DNA of 64,000 nt from Progne subis subis (taxonomy: Eukaryota; Chordata; Aves; Passeriformes; Hirundinidae): assembly GCA_022316685.1 (NCBI GenBank), contig JAKJHU010000039.1, positions 3,410,001 through 3,474,000 on the forward strand. Direction: 5' to 3'. Positions 1 through 10,709 of the stretch are shown one piece after another. Both the position numbers and the translations under genes were made by a program. The notes beneath the pieces are model-generated. The model was not told where the DNA came from and ran no database searches. It saw only the letters and a program-made list of their open reading frames with translations. How positions within the stretch are numbered: the stretch's first letter is position 1; each line of letters begins with the position of its first letter.

Positions 1-160
1 GGAACCTTTGTTCAATACTTCAGCCTGCAACAGAACAACAAATAGAAAAATTACGCAGAGGGGGGAATTTTTTCCTCACATCCCTTCTTTTTTGGGCTTT
101 AGTATGTTTGTTTAGAGCCAGCAAGTACCAGTTCACATTCTCCTCTCTGCCGACTGTGGT

Positions 161-166
161 TCTTAC
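161..166 (-). other. RGS6: 5' splice donor of the RGS6 DEP exon
   Basis: On the minus strand the exon ends ...GTCACCG and the intron begins GTAAGA, a near-consensus U1 donor. The exon therefore ends in phase 1. The remaining bases to 1 are the beginning of the downstream intron, and the next DEP exon lies beyond the left edge. Confidence 0.88.
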
Positions 167-266
167 CGGTGACCACGCTGGGGATTTTGGACAGAAAGCT
201 CTTGACAGTGCGGATGGGAACTCCACCTGTTTTGTCATCTTGCATTCTTGTAACGATATCTTCAAT
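167..266 (-). CDS. RGS6: RGS6 internal exon encoding the N-terminal part of the DEP domain (partial CDS)
   Basis: Read on the minus strand this is 100 bp: 33 codons in phase 0 plus the first base of a split glycine codon. It begins [15 protein letters not shown] and continues [19 protein letters not shown]. This is the start of the DEP domain of R7-family RGS proteins. From knowledge of the family, GGVP and SVVTG fit RGS6, while RGS7 has NGIP and SVFSG there. RGS6 is a GTPase-activating protein for Gi/o alpha subunits. It works with Gbeta5, which binds its GGL domain, and its DEP/DHEX region contacts the membrane anchor R7BP. It dampens muscarinic and other Gi/o receptor signalling in heart and brain. 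The exon is flanked by a pyrimidine-rich acceptor ending in AG and by a GTAAGA donor. There is no stop or frameshift. Neighbouring exons lie outside the window on both sides. RGS7 is the main alternative and is less likely. Confidence 0.93.
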
Positions 267-290
267 CTGTCAAAAGAAAGCAGAGACTTT
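267..290 (-). other. RGS6: 3' splice acceptor and polypyrimidine tract before the RGS6 DEP exon
   Basis: Read on the minus strand, a pyrimidine-rich tract (TCTCTGCTTTCTTTTGACAG) leads into the invariant AG just before the ATT codon that opens the exon. This is a strong U2-type acceptor. It supports a functional exon over a pseudogene copy, because a processed copy would lack introns. Confidence 0.85.
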
Positions 291-300
291 GTGGCTTACG

Positions 301-2030
301 CAAAACAGTGACTTTAACACACGTACTCTGGGTGCTTTGGAGCCCTGCTGGTAGAATGGGTTTAAAATATTGTGCATTACTGCAAAAACACGGAGGTAGA
401 GACACTGCTACCTGCCCAAATTTAAACCCTGAGATTGGAAACCATGAGACAACATAGGCTAGCTTTGAAGACAGTGGTTGGATACTGACAATCCAACTGC
501 GACTGTGTTTTTGCTGACCAGGGGTGATAGAAAGGTGATGTTTGCTCCACAGATGAACTGGATTGCACTTCAACCAGTTTAAGGAGTTTCACATCCAGTC
601 CATTTTCCCCTCTGCTCCCACATTCATTTGAATTCTCAATACTGTAACTTTGGTGGAGAACTTTCATTTTCCAAAGGGTCCCAGACAGTCATCAACCTCC
701 TACGGCTTGAGAAGAGTCTAATATAGAACAGCTGCAGGAGGACTTCCCCTGCCTCATTTTGTTGGCTCAATGCTACATGTCCCATGGTCAGCACACAAAG
801 GAAATAACCAAAAGTAAAATTATTATAGAGGAAAACTCGTTGGATTTTCAAAGGCAAGCTACCTTTTAGTTCACAGGCACACACATAATCTATCACATAC
901 AGAAAGATACATGATCATCTTCAAAAGCCATGGCAATCAGAGGATCCAATTCCTAGGGGAAGGAGCTTAATCCTCCTCCTGCTTACTCTGAAATGGGAAG
1001 GGATTTTTGTTCCTTTTAAGGCTACTTGCCATGCATTTACTTGAAGGCAATGCCAGGGAGAACAAAAAGCTGAACATAAGCACAATGCAGAACTTCAGTA
1101 TCTCCAAAAACTCCCTTCAAGTTAATAAGGTCTCAGAAGCCCAACAAAAATGAACCCAAAACTGTTGTCTCTGTTAGCTCAAGCAGTCAACAGCACAGCC
1201 CCACCCGCTGCTGTTGGCAGGTGGCCAAGGGCAGCCAGACAGGGAGCACAGCCCTAATTTCACCTAAAGATTTCCTCCTCACAGATGCTACAAAAGAGAA
1301 CCAGAGCAGAGAGGTTACATGGTGGGAGCACAACCCCTCTCTCTCCTAAAGGCAGTCTAAGAGCGCAACATGCTCTCCTCATCTCTGGGAAGCCACTTCA
1401 TTTACATACGCAAGTAAATTTTTTCCACAGATTTAACACCTACATTTCAAAACAAGTTTAATTTCGAGTCTTCCCGAGGTGGTAAGACAATCTCCCTCCC
1501 AACTTCAGGCACTGAATTTGATCACTGTGTTTTAACCTCAGGTTACCACTTAACTAAACTGTTCACACCTTGTTTATATATTACTTTTAATTTAACACAT
1601 CCTGAAAAAATTCTCAGTGGGAATGAAATCACAAAGATGAAAATATCCTGACGCTTTCAATATATTACACGAGCTTTCAGTACTTAGACAGTTAATTTGT
1701 TATAGAATAATGATACTTTCCCCACAAATGAATCACTATGAAAATTAATACCACTTTTCCCTTTTGCCAGGTCCTTATGCAAAGTTGTTTGCTGATCAAA
1801 GCATTGGGGTTTTTTCCAGTCCGAGGATATCTGGAGAAGTAATTGCTCATCTCTGATACCTGGAGAGGTAACTGCTCTGCTAAGGAGTGGATGAAAAGCA
1901 TTTCATTTTGTTGAGAGGAGCTGGACAGCCTCACTTGTTATCAACCCAGACCTACAGGGCTACAGCACTCCAACATCAGACCTAGCAGGCAACAGGGCAG
2001 CTCAGTCCCCTGCGAAGTGGGGAACAAGAG
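301..2030. other. Intronic sequence with no recognised element
   Basis: This stretch is mixed-composition DNA. Open frames are short and lie on both strands, and none has splice-flanked or family-like content. No LINE, LTR or tandem repeat was recognised. Confidence 0.6.
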
Positions 2031-2330
2031 TCACAAAATCTCAGAATGGGTCAGGGCAAAAGGGACCACTGTGGGTCATCTGGTCCAACCTCCCTGCTCC
2101 AGCAGGGTCATCCTAGAGCATATAGCACAGGATTGCATCCAGGTTTTTGAATATCTCCACTGGGGAAGACTCCACAGCCTCTCTGGGCAACCTGTTCCAG
2201 TGCTCAGTCATCCACACACTTTTCCTCATGTTCAGGTGGACCTTCCTGTGCATCAGTTTCTGCCTCCTGCCTCTTATCCTATTGCTTGGCACCATTGAAA
2301 GGATCCTGACTCCATTCTGAGTCTTGGAGT
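2031..2330 (-). mobile_element. CR1 LINE fragment (3' end), minus orientation
   Basis: The plus strand starts with a degenerate TCACAAAATCTCAGAATGG tail. It then reads GGTCATCTGGTCCAACCTCCC and later CTCTGGGCAACCTGTTCCAG, hallmark blocks of the complement of avian CR1 3' ends. The fragment is 5'-truncated as usual for CR1 and is diverged, with gaps toward 2280-2330. The right boundary is approximate. The element lies in the same orientation as RGS6. Confidence 0.9.
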
Positions 2331-4111
2331 TCAGCCAGAATAAGAACTGTTTCTGCAAGATAATGAAAAACCCTCTGTTACCAACTACTTATGTGTCTTC
2401 ATCTGTATCTACTTGTAGCTGACATCAGAAATTTTTCCACACATATTAGGAGGCAACTACTCTGAAATGTGCTACTAGTACCCCATGTCTCCATGAACAC
2501 TTCAGGGTTTCAATAATCATAAGAATAACGTTTGGTAAAACTATTGTTTTCTCTTTTTCTATTTAAATGAATAGTTTAGAATGAAAAATGAGCTAAAATA
2601 ATTACTTCAGGGCAGGAAAATAAACTTTTTACCCTTTTGCTCACTATAAGCTAAAGGAACACCAGCATAATTCATGTCAATAACACTACAAGAAAAGTTA
2701 AATTTCAAGCAAAATAAAACTCTAGTTATCTTAAAAGAAAGATATATTGTTTTTACCTAAACTGTTCCCCGTTTCAATCAATCAAGCAGCCACTGGTGTC
2801 TCAAATGGAGCTATTAATTTCAGTTTCAGTTACAAATACCTACTGCATTTTTAAATAAAGAAGAAACAAAGCTACCCTAGAGATAACTCCTTCTCAAAAG
2901 GCTCCTTCTTACTCTTGTCTTCTAGCTTGACTACACTACTGGCACTTACTGCTCTCCTTATTTCACATTGTTGGATGTTTCATTTCTCCTTCCCTTTCTA
3001 CTCCAATGCCACACCTCCATTCTCTCCTGTCACCTCAACTGATCCAGACATGAATACACGTCAGCCTCCTACAGCACGACCAGAGTTTTCAGTCTGCTGC
3101 CCAAGAGCCCACAGGATTATAAGCCCCTGGTTGTACAGACTCTTTCCATTCCCAACACGCTTTTCTTGTGCTCTCCAGCAAATTTCTGCCCTGCTCGAAG
3201 AGGACAGCATGGCATACTCAAAGAAACACTTGATGATAATTTTATCCTTTCTTAAAATTATAATCTAGTTTTAATTAAAATATTAAAAGCCTGTGTCTAG
3301 CAATATTTCTGGATTTTGTTCAGTTCACTACAAAGAGAAAATGTGACCCTTTACACCACCCTTTGTTTTGCACCCACCCAATGCTTGCAGATATTACTAC
3401 CCTTAATCCAAATTCCTGCTGAACTATGGAAATATTTCACAAAATACGTGCTACAGTGACAAAGCAGGAAAAAACTGATCATTAGAGTTCAAGGCATGGA
3501 GAAAAGCGAAGAGGGAACATGAAGTGTGAAGGTTACTTTCATCAAGGCTTTTAATCTTAACTTTTAAGAAAGTTACCTCGACACTTGAGTGTTAATTCCC
3601 TTCAGCTTCTGCATGTCATTAAATACCTCTTAGGCTTCCCCCTCTACAGACAGGGAATTAGAGTCCCTGGACAGCTCATTTCATCAGGCTAGGAGGCAGA
3701 AAAAAGTGCAATAAAGCATTCCTTATTTATCTCTCCTAAATGAGCAAAGCTTCAGCGAACTAACTTCTGCCCATCAAAAATCATGGTAAGAATGAGCAAT
3801 GCTTTTTGGTTTTTTTTCCTATCATGGGGGTACCTGCTATTTCAATCTAGTCTGATTTTATAAAGGGAATTGTTATTCTTCCCTCCAAGTGGATTCTGCA
3901 TCAGTATCTCCACAAGAAAGCCAGAGGAATCCATGTATCTGCTGTCACTGTTAGCTACACGCTGTAATGTATGCCTAATTAAATCTGCTTCTCCTCCTGA
4001 CTGGTTGCTGTCAAGTCTGCTCCCTACATTTATCCAGAATGTTTTTATTCCACATTATCCCACTCCCAGTGCTGAAAAGGGCTTCTGGCTTCAGGAACAC
4101 ATTAGTGGAGA

Positions 4112-4136
4112 CATAAACTACTGCAGGTAGTTTATG
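4112..4136. repeat. Inverted repeat: 10-bp perfect stem, 5-nt loop
   Basis: CATAAACTAC is followed by the loop TGCAG and then GTAGTTTATG, the exact reverse complement of the first arm. Pairing does not extend further, because 4111 and 4137 are both A. Function is unknown and this could be chance. Confidence 0.75.
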
Positions 4137-6697
4137 AGAGGTTACCAGCATATTCTGCTACACAGAATGTGATGGAAATTTAATGCATATATTGCTAGTA
4201 TTCATTAGACCTTCTTTTCCACTCTCAGCATTCTTGCTGGCCAAAGGAGGCTGAAGGCACAGAACAGAAGACGTTGAATTTCTGTCAGAGCCAAGATGTC
4301 TATCACTGGAAGAAAAGAAGTCCTTTTTCTGAGGCAGGACAGAACAAAAGATTACATTTGTTGATGTGCTAGAATAACTAAGTTATAATACAACATCAAA
4401 TGTAACAACCACAGCCTGGCAACTTTTGGTCAGAGTCACCCAACATCCCATTACCATTATAAGAGGGACAACAACTCAACTTCACAGTAGCTTTTCTTTC
4501 TCCCAGCACCCCTTCTGCTGCAAGTGAGCACACACAGCCTTGCTGAGCCCTGGTCAAGGTTGGCCTTGAAGGTGACACACTGAGAGAAGGACAAGTTACA
4601 CATGGGGGAGAGAAGCTACCAGTTCCCACGTCCCACAGCCCCACACCTGGACACCACCAGCAGCTAATGGAACTCCCTGGCTCAACATACTCAGCTGTGG
4701 CTGAGTGACATAATGATGTCAGAGGCCCTCACGGTCCCATTTTGCTGTTTTATTTTGTGAGTCGGTGAGTTAAACAATGCCCTTTTCATATTCTAGGATC
4801 AGAGTTAGATGTACATATTCCTTCAAACCCTGCAGGAAAATTCCTGCTGCCTATTTCTGAATATTTCAGTATATACCAGGTGCCTGTCTGATTACTCACA
4901 GCAGCTACCCTACCCCTGGGGCCTCCTGTCACCAGCTCACCTGTGGCTGGAGAGTCTCCAAGCACCACTCATCAGTGCCAACATTAAAGGTATGGGGTTA
5001 GAGAGAGCAGTGTGCAGTTGCAAAGGTCCTCTCTGACCATGCCAGTGACAGCTCTCATGCCTATTGGGGGAGCTGGATGGTACACAGAGCAAAGGATCGG
5101 TCTCTTATCAGTTAGCATGATGGCAATAATTATAAGCACATTTGATCTTTTCACTGAAATGCAAGTTTAAAAGAGCCTGTTTCTCACAGTGCCAGCTCTT
5201 ACTCCCATAAGTGCATCTGACACCATTGGTGTGCCTGTGCATTCTGCACCTGCTGACTCCTGCCACACAGCCCACGCATGCACAGACAAGGAAAGTTAAT
5301 TTGACAAGATGCCTGAAGCCAACTTGCTTCACTGGTCCAGACAATTTCACTCTGCTGACAAGAAGAAAACAAGAAGAAAAATATGAAAAATAAGGGCTGT
5401 ACAGCTCCCTTTGGCACCCTCAAGGGAGAAGGAACAACCTTGCCTCTGAGACAAGGCTGGAAAGCGGCAGAGCAGCACTGCCGGAGAATTGTGGTGTGGC
5501 CTTCAGCAACCAGCATCATCTGCTTCTGTCCAAGTTTCCTCTCCTGTGTACAGAGACGATACTGAACTACACAGGGGCGCTGAGACTCAATTCAAAGATG
5601 TCTAAGGACTTGGGATGCCTTGGTTAGCAGACACCACACAACTACCAAAGACATGCTCCCCATCTCTGACAACCTTTCACAGTCCCAGGAAAACCAAATG
5701 GCAGCAGAGCACAGATAGCAACTGCTTCCCACTTGACCAAAGTCCAGTGACAGCTGAAGTCAGGCCACTGCTGGAACTTGTGCTGGTGGAACTCCTGATG
5801 GAGTTCTCTCTGCTTCTTTTTAAATGTCAGCATTTATTTCAGATAAAGGCAGAGTACACCATGTATCTCCCTCAATTTTGAATATGTTTCAGGGAGTGTT
5901 AACTGTGATCTTCATATGTTTATTGGGATGGTGAAATAGAGCTAATAATGTCACCTTGAAACCAGTAACGTGCTTTAGCATTTATATATCTCTACTGTGA
6001 ACAGGAGGGTAGCAGTGAAGAACAACGACCAAGGCATTTGTCATGATTAATTGTACGCTGCTGCTAGAGCTTCACGAAAGTGAGCATCTACTCACAAGCC
6101 ATCACATGGAGGGACAGGTTTCACCACATCAATAGGATTACACAAAACAATCCCTAGGGAAAAACTGTGACACTTACTCAGCTGCTGAGGTGCAACACCA
6201 GAGTGTGGAAAGCACCAGGCAGCAGTTTTTTGATCAGACTGTGCCTCCCCTAACACAGCCTACAGTGTCAGCTCTGCACAGCACCCCCAGCTCAGGCCTG
6301 GGCTGCGTTACAAGAAAACATAGTCACTGAAAATGAGAGCTGGAGCTATTCCCCTCAGGCACTATATGCACAGTTGGAAAACAGGGTTTAATATTCAGCA
6401 GAAAAACAAAGCATAGCAAATTAATTCAGCAAACAGATTCTCCAAATGAGCTGAACTAATGCAATTTTCTCTCTCCCCAAAAATCAAGCTTTTTAGCCCA
6501 TCAGTGTCAACAGTGAGAAGCAAAAGACATCAATGTGTCAGTGTTATGCAAACTCAATTTTTCATTAAAAACATTTTGACAGACAACTCCCGATGAGCTC
6601 AATTTCTACATGAGCTATAATTGCTTAAAAGAGGAAGCTATTTGGGCATGTTAGAAAGCTGTGTAAAAATAAAAAATAAACTCTTGCTTATTGATTG

Positions 6698-6719
6698 TGC
6701 TACTGTAATTACAGTAGCA
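6698..6719. repeat. Perfect 22-bp palindrome
   Basis: TGCTACTGTAA is directly followed by its exact reverse complement TTACAGTAGCA with no loop. The flanking bases do not pair. No known element was recognised around it. Confidence 0.9.
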
Positions 6720-7076
6720 AATGCTTGGGACTCTGTTCCACTATGCATCGTAACAGAAGTGCCTTGTGAACAGTGGTGCATTTTTTTCCCCATGTTTTCT
6801 ACATTTATTGCAAAGATGCCACATACATGCACATAATCAGCTTGAGAGATCCTACAGCATTGAAAGAACAACTGCTCTAATTAGAAACCTTCTAAGGCTA
6901 GCTCCAAAGTAGACCAAATATTTACTTTGTTCCATAAGCAGAAGTGTTAAGCTTTTTAAAATAGTGGGAAAGTATCATACATATCCAATGAAAAGACAAT
7001 GTGAATTTTAAATAAAACCCCAGTGGAAACCAGGTGGCCACAGAATTGTGACAGAGGTGGGAAGAAAGTTACACTT

Positions 7077-7162
7077 AAAAAAAACAAAAAAACAAAAAAA
7101 CCCAAACCAAACCAAACCAAAACAAAAAAAAAAAAACAAAAACAAAAACAACAACAAAAAAA
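7077..7162 (+). repeat. A-rich simple repeat (CAAA/CCAAA-type)
   Basis: About 85 bp contain almost only A and C, with runs such as AACAAAAAAACCC, repeated CCAAA units and a 13-A run. This is low-complexity expansion DNA. It is followed by a short C run. Confidence 0.85.
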
Positions 7163-7802
7163 CCCCCCGCCTCTGCCACACGGTATTTATTGAATTGATG
7201 TGGCTTTTGTGTAACTTATGAACTATGCAAATCTATGCACAGAAAAACACATAAATGCAAAGATTATTTCAGCCAGGAAACCTGTTGGATGAAGTGATCT
7301 ACACACTGTTTCTCAGTGTGTGATCTGAATTGAAGGAATCACCACTTTGAGGGAAAAAAGGAAGAAGTTAGTCCCTGTGTACTTTTAACAGTGCTAATAA
7401 GGGAAGGCACTGGTGCTGGCACCGTTTGGGCTGTTTGTATCTATCTGCCAGCTTGTGACAGAATGGAGCCTCCCAGACCATTTTTCACAGGTCACCAGCC
7501 ACCTAGTACTAACTGCATCTGACCATGCCATCCTCAGCAAGGCCTGAATGGATAATCCTGAAGTGCTCTGCAATGACTATCTGCAGAAAGATGACTGAAT
7601 CAAAACAAAGCAGCAGCATGGGTTGAAATATGAAGAAGAAAAGTCATAACAAGAAATCTAGAGCTGCACTCTTGGTAACATATGCACCACAGTCCCCATA
7701 TACTAATGGCAAGAGGTGTTTGGGGGAGAGTAGGAGCGGATGCTTTCCTTTGATGTGGTCTACTGAAGTCACTGGCTGCAGGGACTGACAGCATCCTGCT
7801 GC

Positions 7803-8106
7803 CTCGCTCCAGCCAGGGTCCGACGCACAAGCTGCCATGGAAACAGCGGAGATTTTCTCTTCTGTTGCATCACGGCACTGAATGTGAAACTGTGCCGGTC
7901 TCCAGACTGCCCATACGGTGACGAATGAGGAGCGGAGCAGACGTGCTACCACAGCCCACAGGGGACTCCTGCAGCAGCGCTGGACGCTGGATGTGCCCTG
8001 GCAGAGCCCCTCGCACGCCTGCTGCCACGTGCTCCTACACACTCGGGCCCCTGTCCATCCATCCATCCCCATCACGCCGGGCACTGCGTGAAGCCCACTA
8101 ACCGAA
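7803..8106. other. CpG-rich patch within the intron
   Basis: About 300 bp hold roughly 19 CpG dinucleotides by hand count, including clusters at 7820, 7918-7942 and 7979-8090, while most of the surrounding intron is CpG-poor. The patch ends with a short CATC tetranucleotide repeat at 8053-8068. An open frame crosses it on the minus strand (7644-8084, 146 codons) but shows no recognisable domain and is best explained by GC-rich composition. It could be a small regulatory element, an unrecognised first exon or an old repeat. Confidence 0.5.
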
Positions 8107-10337
8107 CCTCAGCAATGCTCAGAAGCAAATCTGTCACTGCTGCCATCCAAAATAACCCTGCACAAACCACTTGAACTGACAAATTCCAGAAGTAAGTTCA
8201 GTTTCAACAGCTTTGGTTTCGCCAGGTCTTCTTTTAGGGGGTCAGCTCCCACACCCTGAATTTCACTTTGAGTTCTGACCACCAGTTAATCATCCTCATG
8301 CAGGATAAAACTATGTTGAACCTTATGGATTTTTTTATTCTAAAACAATTGAGAAAGCTTCTGAAATCTTAAATCTTCTAGCAACACTGGGTTGAATCTC
8401 CAATTTGTAACATTATTCAAGGACAGTTATTCAAGCCGGTTTAGAAGGAGGACATAATCTTAGCACTACACCGTGATCTGTGCCTGACTTGGCATGAGAA
8501 AACAACACCTCTTACTCCATGTGATGCTGAAACAAAGACTTATAAATACAGTCCTTGAAGAGGAAGCTCACTTTCCTCTAGAACATGAAATGTAAGGCAC
8601 TTCCAGACAGAATAATGCCATACAATGATGGGCCACTAATCTGTAACCACGCAGGAACTTGCAGCCCCAGAAATCTTGATAGAGTGAAGAGCTGGTTAGG
8701 ACTCCACCCAAACACTTTAAACCAAATCCACAACCCCAAATGAACTCACACTTTCAAAAGCTGGGAATTGGACAACGTAACCAAGACCCATCATCCTACT
8801 CAGGAGCTGGAATCACAGAGTTGCCCACCTCCCACCTCAAATGCTTCACTGCAAGGCAGAGGAGGAAAGGACTATCCAGCCACCTTCTTCCCAGCACCAC
8901 TGGCACGTGACAGTGAGTCCTTCAATGAAACAGGGTGGAAAAGGCCATCCCTGGGTCTGGCAAAAATTACTTGAAACAACGCTGAGCAGAGGTAAAAAAC
9001 CAAGTTGTTCCTCATGAGTGTTTTCCCCCTTTGCTAAAAAATGCAGTAACTGTTACCTAACTGCTCTGAAGTATTTCATTAAATATATTATTTATAGAAA
9101 TTAAATACAGATGCATAAATATTAAGCAGTTATGAAGCTGGGATGCAGTTGGTGGATGCTCAATCAGGGTTTTGGCACTGCTACTGCTATCTTTAAATAT
9201 CTGAATAATGATGAGCGTTGAATCACCTCAAACACTCAAGGAAGGCTGTGATGTTCTCTGGGCCTCACTTTTTAAAAGCAAAAAAGATTTTCTACTCCAC
9301 TAACAAATCATTAACAGGGAGCAAACTCTGCAGCTGAAGGAGGAAAAATTACCTGCTGCATTCTGACCTTATTCTGCATACAGGGGAAGAAAACAAAACA
9401 CCCAGTCCAATTTGAAGTGACTGTTTTCTGCTTAAAATGGTAAGGTCTGAATTTGCACTTTGATTTAGACCCCTCAGCTGAGGGAAGATTTGTGTCCATA
9501 TCCTTGTGAAAGGGCTGAGAGATTTTTGTAGTGAAAACGAGGACACACAAATCATAAGACAAGACTCTTTTTACACTGTGGACTTCTTGATTCAATCTGA
9601 GCTTCAGCAAACCACTATCAACTGCAGGCAAAAATCAGATGAAACTAAGTAGGACAAACTTGAGAATATTATTATTTAATATGAAATGCAGTGTACTACC
9701 ATTTTCTATTCTTTCTGCAAAGCTTCATAAGGATGTTCCTAACTTCTCCCATAGTAGTGAAGATGCTTGGAGCCATGCAGGAAATAGTAATTTTTTTCCC
9801 GCATGAGATACAAAAGTTGGGGTTTGCTGTTCCCTGCAGGGAAGCTGTAGCACTGGCACCAAATCCCACCATTACCTTTCCTAATTAATTGATGAGGGAA
9901 ACTATCCAGCATATCTCTTCTTTCTGTTTTGACAAGCTTCTGTGGTTTAGCTAAAATAAATTATGCAGAAATATATATATTTGCTCACAAAACCAAATGT
10001 TTTTCTTCAAAACAACAAGAGAGTGGGGCTTAATGGATTCTATTTCTAGCTTTTTTTCAAACATTCTTCTGTGTATGCAATACTGTGACACATAATACAG
10101 TGTGACAGGTCATTTCATGCATCATTTAATTCTTTGCCTGCAAAGTGCCCTATCACAATAAAGATAAGCTACATCCCTCTTGCCCCCAAATGATGCTGAA
10201 GATGCAAAGCAGAGAAGTTTATAAATTACAGGAAAGACAAGAAGCCCTATTCACCACCATCAAAAGGTTGCATTTGGTTTCTCTTGCTCTCCTTGTGATA
10301 GTGCCACCTTGCAATTTCTAATACTGTTTTTACACAT
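8107..10337. other. Intronic sequence with no recognised element
   Basis: This is AT-rich DNA with short chance frames only. No transposon, exon or structured RNA was recognised. Confidence 0.55.
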
Positions 10338-10419
10338 AAAAACAAACAAACAAAAACAAACAAAAGCAAGCAAGCAAACAAAAAACAAACCGGGAAAAAA
10401 AAAAAAAAAAAAAAAAAAA
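10338..10419 (+). repeat. (CAAA)n simple repeat followed by a 25-bp poly(A) run
   Basis: Repeated CAAA/CAAAA/CAAG units from 10338 lead into an uninterrupted A run at 10395-10419. On the minus strand, the transcribed sense of RGS6, this is a T-rich tract. Confidence 0.88.
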
Positions 10420-10681
10420 GAAACCAAAACCCAAAAAACTTGGGCAAAAAGGCAAAGATGCAGAAAAACCCACCAAAGTTTCCAATCAGGATGAAAAGAT
10501 AGCACTACAAAAGAAAATGTAATTTTTTTTTTTTCTTAATTTCAGAACAGAGGGAAAGTAGAGACTTTGAGAAGCTTCGTCAGAGAGTGAAAGAATGTAG
10601 ATTTAATTGCTTTTGATACCTTGAAACTCATGTATTTTCTTCATATTGCTTTTTGACACCTTTTAAATACATCTATCACCC

Positions 10682-10709
10682 AAAAAAAAAAAAAAAAAAA
10701 AAAAAAAAA
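10682..10709 (+). repeat. 28-bp poly(A) run
   Basis: This is an uninterrupted A homopolymer that begins after ATCTATCACCC. Upstream sequence does not resemble a processed gene copy, so a simple homopolymer is the best call. Confidence 0.9.

Larger units (their letters stand above)
2331..7076. other. Intronic sequence with two inverted repeats and otherwise unrecognised
   Basis: No exon or transposon was recognised. The interval contains the 10-bp-stem hairpin at 4112-4136 and the 22-bp palindrome at 6698-6719, both listed separately. The rest is AT-rich DNA with scattered GC-richer patches around 4.4-5.0 kb and 6.2-6.3 kb. Confidence 0.55.

Noticed and set aside
7644..8084. 146-codon minus-strand open frame over the CpG patch
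   Set aside because: No domain or splice signals were seen. The frame is Cys- and Trp-rich in the way translated GC-rich non-coding DNA is, and overlapping frames are open too.
10303..10330. Possible preceding RGS6 exon end (minus-strand ...TTGCAAG followed by GTGGC)
   Set aside because: It has a lysine-like codon next to GT, but the upstream residues do not fit the expected RGS6 N-terminus and the donor is poor.
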